Below, in pieces: positions 1-7,738 of a stretch of DNA of 11,682 nucleotides. Source of the DNA: JAEUSI01 sp036782915 (lineage in GTDB: Bacteria; Bacteroidota; Ignavibacteria; Tepidaquicellales; Tepidaquicellaceae); the NCBI GenBank assembly GCA_036782915.1, contig DAIPYE010000104.1, positions 1 through 11,682 on the forward strand, written 5' to 3'. Each line of letters begins with the position of its first letter. Within the stretch, counting starts at the first letter, position 1. The translations under genes were made by a program, and so were the position numbers. Below the pieces are notes generated by a model. The model did no database searches, had not been told where the DNA came from, and saw only the letters and a list, made by a program, of their open reading frames with translations.

Positions 1-212
1 AAGCTCCGGAAGAAAGAACTGATGAAGATAATATCACAATACTTCAGCGGTCTTTGCAAAAAGATCCGGGTAATGTGATAATTATGTTACAGCTTGCTGA
101 TCTTTACATTAAAACAAACGATAACAAGTCTGCAAAAAAGACTCTTGAAAAAGTTCTGGAGATTGATCCGTATAACAAGGATGCCGCTGAGGGTCTCAAA
201 AAATTAGAGTAG
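1..212 (+). CDS. TPR-repeat protein, C-terminal end (partial)
   Basis: This is the last 69 codons of a gene that begins before the window; the reading frame starts at base 3 and ends at TAG 210-212. The visible peptide contains one clear tetratricopeptide-type helical hairpin: LADLYIKTNDNKSAKKTLEK followed by VLEIDPYNKDAAEGLKKLE, with the usual small and large hydrophobic positions and the I-D-P-x-N turn. A preceding QKDPGN turn suggests another TPR just upstream. TPR arrays act as protein-protein interaction scaffolds; the partner and location cannot be told from this fragment. It precedes the efflux locus by 60 bp on the same strand, but nothing in its sequence ties it to efflux. Confidence 0.85.
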   Translation, partial: APEERTDEDNITILQRSLQKDPGNVIIMLQLADLYIKTNDNKSAKKTLEKVLEIDPYNKDAAEGLKKLE

Positions 213-229
213 TTTATTTAAAAATAAAC
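212..229 (+). terminator. AT-rich inverted repeat after the TPR gene
   Basis: GTTTATTT (212-219) and AAATAAAC (222-229) are perfect 8-bp inverted repeats with a 2-nt loop, overlapping the last base of the TPR stop codon. The stem is nearly all A-T and no U-tract follows, so it would be a weak terminator at best. It may only be a 3' end stabilising hairpin. Confidence 0.3.
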
Positions 230-272
230 CTGACTTCAATATGAAAATTATATTCAAACAAATTTTAAACAA

Positions 273-1517
273 ATGAAAATTACAAAGTTTTTAAATATAC
301 TTCTGTTAATTGCTCTGATAAAAATATCTTTTAATCATGATCTGTTTTCACAGACTGACGTGAAAATGAATATTAATGAGATAATTAAGACTGCAATTGA
401 AAACAATCAGACCATTAAATCATCTTCTCTTAACATAAAAAAGGAAAATGCAGTAAAGCTCAGATCTTTTAATATTCCCGATCCTGAATTGTTCATTGAA
501 TATAACGGCATAGATGGAAGCTTAGATAATGCATTGGAAAGGAAGATAGGTATTATTCAGAATATAGAATTTCCGACAAATTACTTCCTCCGCTCGGACG
601 TTCAGAATTCGCAGATCCGGATAGCGGGAGAGGAGTTAAATATTGCCGTGAACTCACTCAGAGAAGATATAAAATTAAACTACAACAGGTTACTATTGAT
701 CAATGAACTTCTGGAAATTGCAAAAGATAATTTAAAAACTTATGAAGAATTTTTATTTACTGCTGAGAAAAAATATACTGCCGGCGCAACTTCAAATCTG
801 GAAGTACTTGGCGCAAAGGTGAACAAGATAAAATTTGAAAATGAAATAAAGAATCTTGAATCTGAATTCCGATCTTCCCGGCTGGAGATCAGAAAGCTTA
901 TGAATGTGAACTATTACATAACTCCGGCAGATGAATTTATATTCAGAGAAACAGCCATCTCCAAATCTGTTCTTGTGCAAAGCGCTGTCAGTAATAACCC
1001 CGAACTTAAAATGACAGAATATCAGAAGGAAAAATTTTCGAATAATTATTCTTTGTCAAAGAGTGAACTTCTTCCTGATTTTAGTTTTAAATATTTCAGA
1101 CAGAAGATCGGAAGTGACGATAACTACTGGGGTATGGAACTGGGATTGGGAATTCCACTTTGGTTCTGGTGGGAGCCATCCGGTAAAATAAAAGAATCAG
1201 ACTATGAATTACAAATTGCATCCGGTGAAGTAAATATAATGAAAAATTCTATTGAGATTGAAATTGACAAGAAATTAGAAGAGTATGAAAACAATTTAAG
1301 ACAGGTGAAATTTTTTAACGAAGAGGCAATAAAAGAAGCTGATGAGATTCTCAGACAGGCAAAAAAGAGTTATGAAGTCGGTGAGATCGGATACGTGGAA
1401 TACCTTCAGGCGCTGAACCTGGCTTATGATACACAAACTCAGTATCTGAATGCAATCTTCAATTACAATAATACAATTATAAATTTAGAAAAAATTACAG
1501 CAGGAGAGATCAAATGA
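273..1517 (+). CDS. TolC-family outer membrane factor, CzcC/CusC-like
   Basis: This 414-aa protein is a probable outer-membrane export channel of the TolC/OEP family, the outermost part of a tripartite efflux pump. Residues 1-26 look like a Sec signal peptide (KITKF, then a hydrophobic LNILLLIALI core, ending near LFSQ) with no lipobox. The rest is mostly long coiled-coil helix, expected for the periplasmic tunnel, in two OEP halves; the signature stretch IEFPTNYFLRSDVQNSQIRI resembles the 'FP..Y.LR....' segment of metal-type CzcC proteins. Length is normal for CzcC-like members. ATG at 273 is the only start that keeps the signal peptide; no Shine-Dalgarno is visible. It overlaps the following adapter start by 4 nt (ATGA, 1514-1517), so the two are translationally coupled. 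Substrate (metal or drug) cannot be fixed from this protein alone. Confidence 0.88.
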   Translation: MKITKFLNILLLIALIKISFNHDLFSQTDVKMNINEIIKTAIENNQTIKSSSLNIKKENAVKLRSFNIPDPELFIEYNGIDGSLDNALERKIGIIQNIEFPTNYFLRSDVQNSQIRIAGEELNIAVNSLREDIKLNYNRLLLINELLEIAKDNLKTYEEFLFTAEKKYTAGATSNLEVLGAKVNKIKFENEIKNLESEFRSSRLEIRKLMNVNYYITPADEFIFRETAISKSVLVQSAVSNNPELKMTEYQKEKFSNNYSLSKSELLPDFSFKYFRQKIGSDDNYWGMELGLGIPLWFWWEPSGKIKESDYELQIASGEVNIMKNSIEIEIDKKLEEYENNLRQVKFFNEEAIKEADEILRQAKKSYEVGEIGYVEYLQALNLAYDTQTQYLNAIFNYNNTIINLEKITAGEIK

Positions 1518-1642
1518 ATTTCGTTTTAAAAATAAAAGCTTTTGCACTTTTCAGATCAGCATTAATTTTGTTATTGTTATCGGCAGGATGCAGCGATAAA
1601 GAACAAATGAAAAATGAAGTTAAAGATGACATTCAGAGGTAA
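1514..1642 (+). pseudogene. Detached N-terminus of the CzcB/CusB-like adapter (lipoprotein signal), frameshifted
   Basis: A reading frame opens at ATG 1514, overlapping the stop of the outer-membrane factor by 4 nt, and runs 42 codons to TAA 1640-1642. It encodes a basic start, a hydrophobic stretch and a clear lipobox LLLSAGC with Cys26, then the polar linker SDKEQMKNEVKDD. This is the lipoprotein signal and linker missing from the adapter body at 1711-2841. The body frame is open from base 1630 and encodes HSEVTEHKEESEQHTDE before reaching Met 1711. Restoring one base near 1630 (for example GAC-CAT instead of GACAT) would join the two into a single protein of about 442 aa. I see no good slippery heptamer for programmed -1 frameshifting. 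It is therefore a real inactivating or attenuating mutation, or a sequencing or assembly error. Confidence 0.8.
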
Positions 1643-1710
1643 CAGAACATAAGGAAGAAAGTGAGCAGCACACTGATGAGGTAGCACTTACTGAAGAGCA
1701 GATCACACTT

Positions 1711-2841
1711 ATGGGAATCGAACTTACACCGATAAGTGCTCAGAATATCAGCGGCTATGTAAAAGTAAACGGTGAGATCATGATGAATCAGGATAATGAA
1801 TCAAAGGTCGGAAGCATTATTCCGGGCAGGGTGTCAAAGATATTTGTACAGGAAGGTTCGTTTGTAAGAGCAGGACAAACTCTGGCTTATATTGAAAATC
1901 CTGAATTAATAAATGCTCAGGTTGAATACCTTGAAGCAAAACATGAGTTTGAACACACAAAAACAGAGTTTGACAGACAACAGACACTTTCATCGGATAA
2001 CATCGGATCGAAAAAAGATCTTGCAAAAATAAATGCTGATTACGAACATGCCGTAATTGGTTTAAAGTCAGCCGAACAAAAACTGTTAACATATAAAATT
2101 TCCATTCCCGGACTTGAAAATTACGAGGACATTGCAAATCACGATGAACTTCAAAGGTTTTACCCGGTTACTTCTCCCATAGCAGGAAAAATAGCTTCGA
2201 GAAATGTAACAGTCGGGCAATATATAGAACCTTCAGTAGATATGTTTCATGTAGTAAACACTTCTACTGTATTTGCAGACTTAAGTATTTTTGAAAAAGA
2301 TCTTCCATATGTTAAGACCGGACAGAAAGTAATGGTCGAAACAGGAACAAATAATAAAGATGGTTATGAAGGTAAGATCTCATTCATTAATAATGTTTTT
2401 GACGATGAGAACAGATCTGTAAAAGTAAGAGTATCGGTTGGCAATAAATCCGGAGAGCTTTATCCGTTCATGTTTGTGACTGCCAAAATATTTGTCAATA
2501 ATGATAATGTTCCGGCAGTCCCTTTGTCCTCAATAGAAGCGGATGGTGAAAATAAATATATTTTTATAAAAACATCTGAAAGAAGATCAACTGAAACACA
2601 TGAAGAGCATTCTGATCATGGTCCGGAATCAATAGAAGAACACAAAGCAGGTGAAGTTCATCATAGCAAAGAAGGGATCGTTTTTAAAAAAGTAAAGATC
2701 AGAACCGGAATTTCAGATGATAAATATACAGAAATTTATCCTGCTGAAGATTTAAATGAAGGAATGGAAGTAGTATCAAAAGGCACATTTTATCTGAAGT
2801 CCGAACTCATGAAAGATGAACTGGGAGAGCATGAACATTGA
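1711..2841 (+). CDS. RND periplasmic adapter body, CzcB/CusB-like, with His-rich loop (5' end lost to frameshift)
   Basis: This 376-codon frame encodes the membrane-fusion-protein part of a heavy-metal-type RND exporter, which bridges inner-membrane pump and outer-membrane channel. It starts at the typical CzcB/CusB segment TEEQITLMGIELTPIS, followed by a barrel-sandwich half (about 20-62, IIPGRVSKIFVQEGSFVRAG), an alpha-hairpin (about 63-128), the second sandwich half (about 152-182, SPIAGKIASRNVTVGQYI), a beta-barrel (about 184-262) and a membrane-proximal domain. An insert at 295-319 is rich in His and acidic residues (His 297, 300, 303, 311, 317, 318), and the C-terminus ends EHEH; both suggest metal binding. 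Met 1711 lies inside the conserved region and has no convincing ribosome site, so it is an artificial start; the true start is probably ATG 1514. If the frameshift is real, this body would lack a signal peptide and could not reach the periplasm. Confidence 0.85.
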   Translation: MGIELTPISAQNISGYVKVNGEIMMNQDNESKVGSIIPGRVSKIFVQEGSFVRAGQTLAYIENPELINAQVEYLEAKHEFEHTKTEFDRQQTLSSDNIGSKKDLAKINADYEHAVIGLKSAEQKLLTYKISIPGLENYEDIANHDELQRFYPVTSPIAGKIASRNVTVGQYIEPSVDMFHVVNTSTVFADLSIFEKDLPYVKTGQKVMVETGTNNKDGYEGKISFINNVFDDENRSVKVRVSVGNKSGELYPFMFVTAKIFVNNDNVPAVPLSSIEADGENKYIFIKTSERRSTETHEEHSDHGPESIEEHKAGEVHHSKEGIVFKKVKIRTGISDDKYTEIYPAEDLNEGMEVVSKGTFYLKSELMKDELGEHEH

Positions 2842-3000
2842 CCGTTTTTAATTTTTAAAAAATACTTATTCCGGGATTAAACTTTAATTGTGTTTTGCAG
2901 TCAACCTGTTATGCAAAAAATGCCATTCTGTAAGGAATTATTAAACATTTAATAATATTTATATAAAGAGTATATTTCATTAAAAGCCTGAAAAATCAAT

Positions 3001-4071
3001 TTGAAAAAAAACGTAAGAAACATTTCAGTAATATTAATAGTAATTGTCCTTGGAGCGTTATTAATAGTTCCTAAGCTATTATCCGACAAAAGCAAACAGC
3101 AAGCCCCTTCAGGTCAGAATACACAGCAACAGGAAATTCCCGTAGATGTGTTTGTGATTAAACAGACAGACCTTGAGAATGAAGTTGCAACTGTAGGAAC
3201 AATCATTGCAAATGAAGAAGTTGACATCAAAAGCGAGCTGACAAGGAAGATCACCGGTATCTATTTCAGGGAAGGTACATTTGTACCAAAAGGAAAAGTT
3301 CTGTTTAAACTGGATGATGCTGATATACTTGCCAGATTAAAGAAACTTGATCTTGATGAAGAATTAAATACAAGACAACAGGAAAGAGAAAAGCAATTAT
3401 TTGACAAAGGATTGTTAACATCTGAGGAATATGAAATAAGAGAAACAAACATTGAAAAAATAAGAGCCGATATTGAGATACTTGAAGTAGAGCTGGACAA
3501 AACTGAGATCAGAGCGCCTTTCTCAGGAATAGCCGGATTCAGGAATGTAAGCATAGGAAGTCTTGTAAATAACACGGCTATTCTTACAACAATTCAGGAT
3601 ATAAGCAAAGTAAAAGTGGATTTTTCAATTCCCGAAAAATATGTAAGCGTTTTCAGTCCCGGTCAGAATATTACATTCAGAGTGGACGGGTCAGACGAAG
3701 ATTTCACAGGAAGTGTAATTTCTTATGAACCAAAACTGAATGAAAACACTCGGAGCATAATAATCAGAGCTTCTGCAAATAACAAAGGTAACAAACTCTT
3801 GCCGGGAACTTTTGTAAAAGTCAAACTGGAACTTGATAATATTAACAATGCAGTTATGATACCGACCGAGTCCGTTATTCCTAAACTTAAAGGACAAAGT
3901 GTATTTCTCTATCAGAACGGGATTGCAACCAGTAAAGATGTTGAAACAGGTATCCGGACTGAAAAGGAAATTCAGATAATATCTGAATTAAATGAGGGGG
4001 ACACAGTTATCTCCACGAACATATTGCGTTTAAAACCTAATTCGAAAGTAAAGATCGTAAACATTAATTAA
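3001..4071 (+). CDS. RND efflux periplasmic adapter, AcrA/MexA-type (TTG start)
   Basis: This 356-aa membrane fusion protein is the likely partner of the RND pump that starts 4 bp downstream. Residues 8-23 form an N-terminal hydrophobic anchor (ISVILIVIVLGALLIV) without a lipobox, followed by a Gln-rich linker. The lipoyl/barrel-sandwich half spans about 64-106 (VATVGTIIANEEVDIKSELT), the alpha-hairpin about 107-168, and the second half carries the family signature RAPFSGIAGF (171-180). Beta-barrel and membrane-proximal domains follow to the end. TTG 3001 is chosen because an in-frame TGA lies just upstream (2989-2991) and there is no later Met before the mature domain. No Shine-Dalgarno is visible, normal for this lineage. 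There is no His-rich insert, unlike the first adapter. A 159-bp gap separates it from the first adapter, so it may start its own transcript. Confidence 0.9.
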   Translation: MKKNVRNISVILIVIVLGALLIVPKLLSDKSKQQAPSGQNTQQQEIPVDVFVIKQTDLENEVATVGTIIANEEVDIKSELTRKITGIYFREGTFVPKGKVLFKLDDADILARLKKLDLDEELNTRQQEREKQLFDKGLLTSEEYEIRETNIEKIRADIEILEVELDKTEIRAPFSGIAGFRNVSIGSLVNNTAILTTIQDISKVKVDFSIPEKYVSVFSPGQNITFRVDGSDEDFTGSVISYEPKLNENTRSIIIRASANNKGNKLLPGTFVKVKLELDNINNAVMIPTESVIPKLKGQSVFLYQNGIATSKDVETGIRTEKEIQIISELNEGDTVISTNILRLKPNSKVKIVNIN

Positions 4072-4075
4072 AAAC

Positions 4076-7000
4076 ATGACTTTATCTTCAGTCTGCATAA
4101 AAAGACCGGTACTTTCAATTGTACTTTCTATAATTCTTGTATTATTCGGAATTGTAGGATTTTTAAGTCTTGAAGTAAGAGAATATCCCAACATAGATCC
4201 TCCCGTAATAACAGTTTCGACCTCATATCCCGGAGCAAACTCAGATGTTATTGAAGCTCAGATAACAGAGCCTCTGGAACAGTCAATAAACGGAATTGAC
4301 GGTATTTCAATAATGTCCAGCACCAGCCGTGAACAACAAAGCCAGATCACCGTTGAGTTTAATCTCGATAAAGATATTGATGCTGCGGCAAATGATGTCA
4401 GAGACCGCGTAGCAAGAGTTCTTCGTTCACTTCCGCCAGATATAGAAAACCCTGTAGTGGAAAAATCTGATGCAGATGCTGTTCCGATATTAATAGTTTT
4501 TGTAAGCAGTGAAAACATGAGTGTTCTGGATGTAAATTCATTTGCATCAAATAACATTGCTGAAAAAATTCAGACAATTCAGGGAGTCAGCGCAACAAGA
4601 TTATTCGGTGAAAGAAAATATTCAATGCGTTTAAGATTTGATCCTGATAAACTTAATTCTTATAATCTTACACCATTAGATGTTCAAAGAGTATTGGAAC
4701 AGGAAAATCAGGAACTTCCATCCGGCAGAATAGAAGGTGACAATACAGAACTTACAATAAAAACATTCGGCAGACTTTCTACACCAAAGGAATTTAACAA
4801 TTTAATTATTAAGCAGCAGGATGGCAGTATTGTCAGATTAAGTGATGTTGGTTATGCAGAATACGGAGCCGAGAATGAAAGAAATGAAGTTAAAGGAAAA
4901 GGATTGCTCGGTGTAAATATTGCAGTAATTCCTCAGCCCGGAGCAAATGTACTTCAGATATCTGACGAATTCAATAAAAGATTTGAAGAGATCAAAAAAG
5001 AGCTGCCTCCCGGAATGAGCGCAGAAGTTGTTTTTGATTTTTCAACATTTGTAAGAACAACGGTTAAAGAAGTTGAGGAAACAATTTTCATAGCATTTGG
5101 TCTGGTTGTGCTTATAATATTTTTATTTTTGCGGGACTGGCGTTCGACATTCATACCTGTTCTTGCAATACCCGTTTCGATCATTGCAACATTCTTTATA
5201 ATGAACATAGCGGGATTTTCCATAAATGTACTGACTCTTTTCGGAATAATCCTTTCAATAGGTCTTGTGTGCGATGATGCAATTGTTGTTCTTGAAAATA
5301 TTTACTCAAAGATAGAACAGGGTATGACTCCAATGCAGGCTGCTTATAAAGGATCAAAGGAAATTTTCTTTGCAGTTGTATCTACTACTATTACACTTGC
5401 AGCAGTGTTTCTTCCCATTATGTTTTTGCAGGGACTTACCGGAAGATTATTCAGAGAGTTTGCAGTTGTGATAGCCGGTTCTGTTCTTATTTCAGCTTTT
5501 GTTGCACTCACACTTAGTCCTATGTTAAGTTCAAGATTGCTCAAACATCACGAGCCAAACTGGTTTTATAAAAAAACAGAACCGTTTTTTATCTGGCTTG
5601 TAAATTCTTACAGAAAAGCACTTGATTCGTTTATGAACGTCAGATGGATAAGTATTGTAATAATGATTTTTATCTTTGGAATGATATACTGGTTAGGATC
5701 TATGCTGAAATCAGAGCTTGCTCCTCTGGAAGACAGATCAAATCTCAGAATTTCAGTTACAGCCCCGGAAGGTTCATCATTTGAATTCACGCAAAAATAC
5801 ATCAGGAATATAGGTCAGTATGTGATCGATTCAATTCCGGAAGCTTATTTTCCGATTGAGATAGTTGCAGGCGGAGGCGGCGGAGGCGCCGTTAATTCAG
5901 GAGTCGTAAACATTTATTTATCAGATCCCGAAGACAGATTAAAAGCACAGGAAGAAGTATTCAGAAAACTTTCAAAAGAGATAGCTCAGTTCTCGGGAGT
6001 AAGAGCATCCATATCTCAGCCGCCTACAATCGGAAGCAGATTCGGCGGACAGCCGCTTCAGTTTGTAATACTTGCGCAAAATTACGATAAACTTGTAGAA
6101 GTATTGCCTGAGTTTCTCGATGAAGCAAATAAAGATCCGCGTTTGCAGTTTGTCGATGTGAATTTAAAAGTAAACAAGCCGGAGATCTCTCTTACTATTG
6201 ACAGAGAGAAAGCTTCAGAACTGAATGTTTCTGTTGAAGATATTGGCAGAACATTACAGACAGCATTCGGCGGGCAAAGGATGGGTTACTTTCTTAAAGA
6301 CGGAAAACAATATCAGATAATAGGTCAGCTCAACCGTGAATTCAGAAATAAACCCGGAGATCTTAAGTCTTTGTTTGTAAAAAATTCTAACGGTGAAATG
6401 ATACAGCTTGAAAATCTTGTAAAGATTGAAGAGCAGGCTGTCCCGACATCAAGATTCAGATACAACAGAAATGTATCGGCTACGATATCCGGCGGTATGA
6501 AAACCGGATATACATTAGGTGACGGTAATGCTGCATTGCAGGAAATTGCGGACAAAGTTCTCGACGAAAGTTTCTCCACTGCTTTTACGGGACAGTCCAG
6601 AGATTTTCAGGAAAGTTCTTCAAGTTTATTATATGTTTTTATTTTTGCGATTATAATAGTGTATCTGGTATTATCGGCGCAGTTTGAAAGTTTTGTAGAT
6701 CCGGTAATTATAATAATAACTGTTCCGCTTGCCCTTGCAGGAGCGCTGCTGTCTCTCTGGTATTTTGACATGACAATAAATATTTTCAGCCAGATAGGAA
6801 TAATTATGCTTGTCGGACTTGTGACAAAAAATGCGATTCTTATAGTTGAGTTTGCAAATCAGAAAAAAGAATCAGGGCTTGACAGATTCGATGCAGTTAA
6901 AGAATCAGCAGTCAACAGGTTCAGACCAATACTTATGACATCACTTGCAACCATACTTGGAATTCTTCCCATTGCTCTGGGATTTGGAGCAGGAAGCAGA

Positions 7001-7159
7001 ATATCACTCGGAATTACTGTTGTCGGTGGTTTGATTTTTTCGGGATTCCTGACTCTTTTTATTGTTCCTGCCGTGTATTCATATCTTTCAAGTAAAACAG
7101 TTAAAGTAGTTGAAGAAGAACATTATGAAGTTATTGATACACCTCTTCTGGAAACATAA
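4076..7159 (+). CDS. RND multidrug-type efflux pump (HAE1 family, AcrB/MexB-like)
   Basis: At 1027 aa this is a full-length inner-membrane proton/drug antiporter of the hydrophobe/amphiphile efflux-1 family. It starts with the expected cytoplasmic SSVCIKRPV and TM1 (about 10-31). The first periplasmic porter domain spans about 32-335, TM2-TM6 about 336-485, TM7 about 524-542, the second porter domain about 543-850 and TM8-TM12 about 851-1005. Proton-relay residues are present: adjacent Asp400-Asp401 in GLVCDDAIVVLEN (TM4) and Lys918 in GLVTKNAILIVEF (TM10). In the second porter domain the switch-loop position, Phe/Gly-rich in AcrB, is a run of six glycines (599-604). The acidic C-terminal tail (VVEEEHYEVIDTPLLET) is soluble. 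The gene follows its adapter by 4 bp, so the two form one operon. HAE1 pumps export lipophilic drugs, dyes, solvents or detergents; the substrate is not readable here. It is not a CzcA/CusA metal pump, whose TM4 motif differs. Confidence 0.95.
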   Translation: MTLSSVCIKRPVLSIVLSIILVLFGIVGFLSLEVREYPNIDPPVITVSTSYPGANSDVIEAQITEPLEQSINGIDGISIMSSTSREQQSQITVEFNLDKDIDAAANDVRDRVARVLRSLPPDIENPVVEKSDADAVPILIVFVSSENMSVLDVNSFASNNIAEKIQTIQGVSATRLFGERKYSMRLRFDPDKLNSYNLTPLDVQRVLEQENQELPSGRIEGDNTELTIKTFGRLSTPKEFNNLIIKQQDGSIVRLSDVGYAEYGAENERNEVKGKGLLGVNIAVIPQPGANVLQISDEFNKRFEEIKKELPPGMSAEVVFDFSTFVRTTVKEVEETIFIAFGLVVLIIFLFLRDWRSTFIPVLAIPVSIIATFFIMNIAGFSINVLTLFGIILSIGLVCDDAIVVLENIYSKIEQGMTPMQAAYKGSKEIFFAVVSTTITLAAVFLPIMFLQGLTGRLFREFAVVIAGSVLISAFVALTLSPMLSSRLLKHHEPNWFYKKTEPFFIWLVNSYRKALDSFMNVRWISIVIMIFIFGMIYWLGSMLKSELAPLEDRSNLRISVTAPEGSSFEFTQKYIRNIGQYVIDSIPEAYFPIEIVAGGGGGGAVNSGVVNIYLSDPEDRLKAQEEVFRKLSKEIAQFSGVRASISQPPTIGSRFGGQPLQFVILAQNYDKLVEVLPEFLDEANKDPRLQFVDVNLKVNKPEISLTIDREKASELNVSVEDIGRTLQTAFGGQRMGYFLKDGKQYQIIGQLNREFRNKPGDLKSLFVKNSNGEMIQLENLVKIEEQAVPTSRFRYNRNVSATISGGMKTGYTLGDGNAALQEIADKVLDESFSTAFTGQSRDFQESSSSLLYVFIFAIIIVYLVLSAQFESFVDPVIIIITVPLALAGALLSLWYFDMTINIFSQIGIIMLVGLVTKNAILIVEFANQKKESGLDRFDAVKESAVNRFRPILMTSLATILGILPIALGFGAGSRISLGITVVGGLIFSGFLTLFIVPAVYSYLSSKTVKVVEEEHYEVIDTPLLET

Positions 7160-7169
7160 ATTTCCCTTA

Positions 7170-7544
7170 TCAAGTATTCTTCCTGAAAATTCCTAAATAT
7201 AGTTCAGAGATATTTTCAGAGTCCGTGTTGTTATTTTCAGATTCAGAATACAGATCCTCTTCGGTATCATCCATAGTTTTAGAAATGTCTGTTTCTTCAT
7301 ATAAAGAGCCGTCTTCAGATTCAGAATATTCCTGATTTTCCGAAAAATCGCTTTGATCATATTCATAAAAAGAATCTGTACAATCAGAACCGGATAACTT
7401 TCCGGGTTCATAGTAAGAGCAGCCTGGTCCGACATACCATATAACACCATCTTTCATTACCTGACCTTTGTAATTTTCCTGCGCATTAACTGAACTGCAG
7501 AACATAATTACTACTACTATTATTGCTGTTTTAAAGTTTTTCAT
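7170..7544 (-). CDS. Small secreted acidic protein of unknown function
   Basis: I do not recognise this 124-aa protein. Residues 1-21 are a clear signal peptide (KNFK, hydrophobic TAIIVVVIMFCSSV, cleavage after VNA), so the mature protein of about 103 aa is exported. The first mature part, QVMKDGVIWYVGPGCSYY, has two Cys (42 and 55) that could form a disulfide. From about 57 to 114 the chain is very acidic and Ser/Asn/Tyr-rich, low-complexity and probably disordered, ending in LYLGIFRKNT. ATG 7544 has an ideal ribosome site (AGGAG six bases upstream), rare in this window, which supports real expression. It converges on the RND pump gene with a 10-bp gap and no obvious terminator between, so the two mRNAs may overlap at their 3' ends. 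Acidic tails can bind cations, but that is only a guess. Confidence 0.7.
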   Translation of the reverse strand: MKNFKTAIIVVVIMFCSSVNAQENYKGQVMKDGVIWYVGPGCSYYEPGKLSGSDCTDSFYEYDQSDFSENQEYSESEDGSLYEETDISKTMDDTEEDLYSESENNNTDSENISELYLGIFRKNT

Positions 7545-7550
7545 TTTTCA

Positions 7551-7555
7551 CTCCT
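7551..7555 (-). promoter_or_regulatory. Shine-Dalgarno site AGGAG for the small secreted protein
   Basis: On the minus strand AGGAG sits six bases before ATG 7544. Most genes in this window have no such site, so it fixes this start and suggests efficient translation. Confidence 0.75.
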
Positions 7556-7593
7556 ATGTTATTTAATTATTAAATTTGTTTACCAAAATTAAG

Positions 7594-7611
7594 AAGTCAT
7601 TTAACTGACTT
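7594..7611. promoter_or_regulatory. Inverted repeat AAGTCA-N6-TGACTT upstream of the small secreted protein
   Basis: Two perfect 6-bp half-sites, AAGTCA (7594-7599) and TGACTT (7606-7611), lie 50-67 bp upstream of ATG 7544 in its probable promoter region. The symmetry is that of a dimeric repressor operator, but the regulator is unknown and a chance palindrome of this size is possible. Confidence 0.3.
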
Positions 7612-7738
7612 TGACAAAATTGAAATAATTGAATAAAGTAAAAATAGAGGAGAAATCATTATTTATATAGTGGAGAATACTTTGTATGGGTTAAACATTT
7701 TTACAGGAAAGGAATAAAAAAAACCGGAAGAATTTTCT

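Noticed and set aside
1595..1645. Programmed -1 frameshifting to explain the split adapter
   Set aside because: No X-XXY-YYZ slippery heptamer in the correct phase and no clear downstream stem were seen; a simple one-base loss explains it better.
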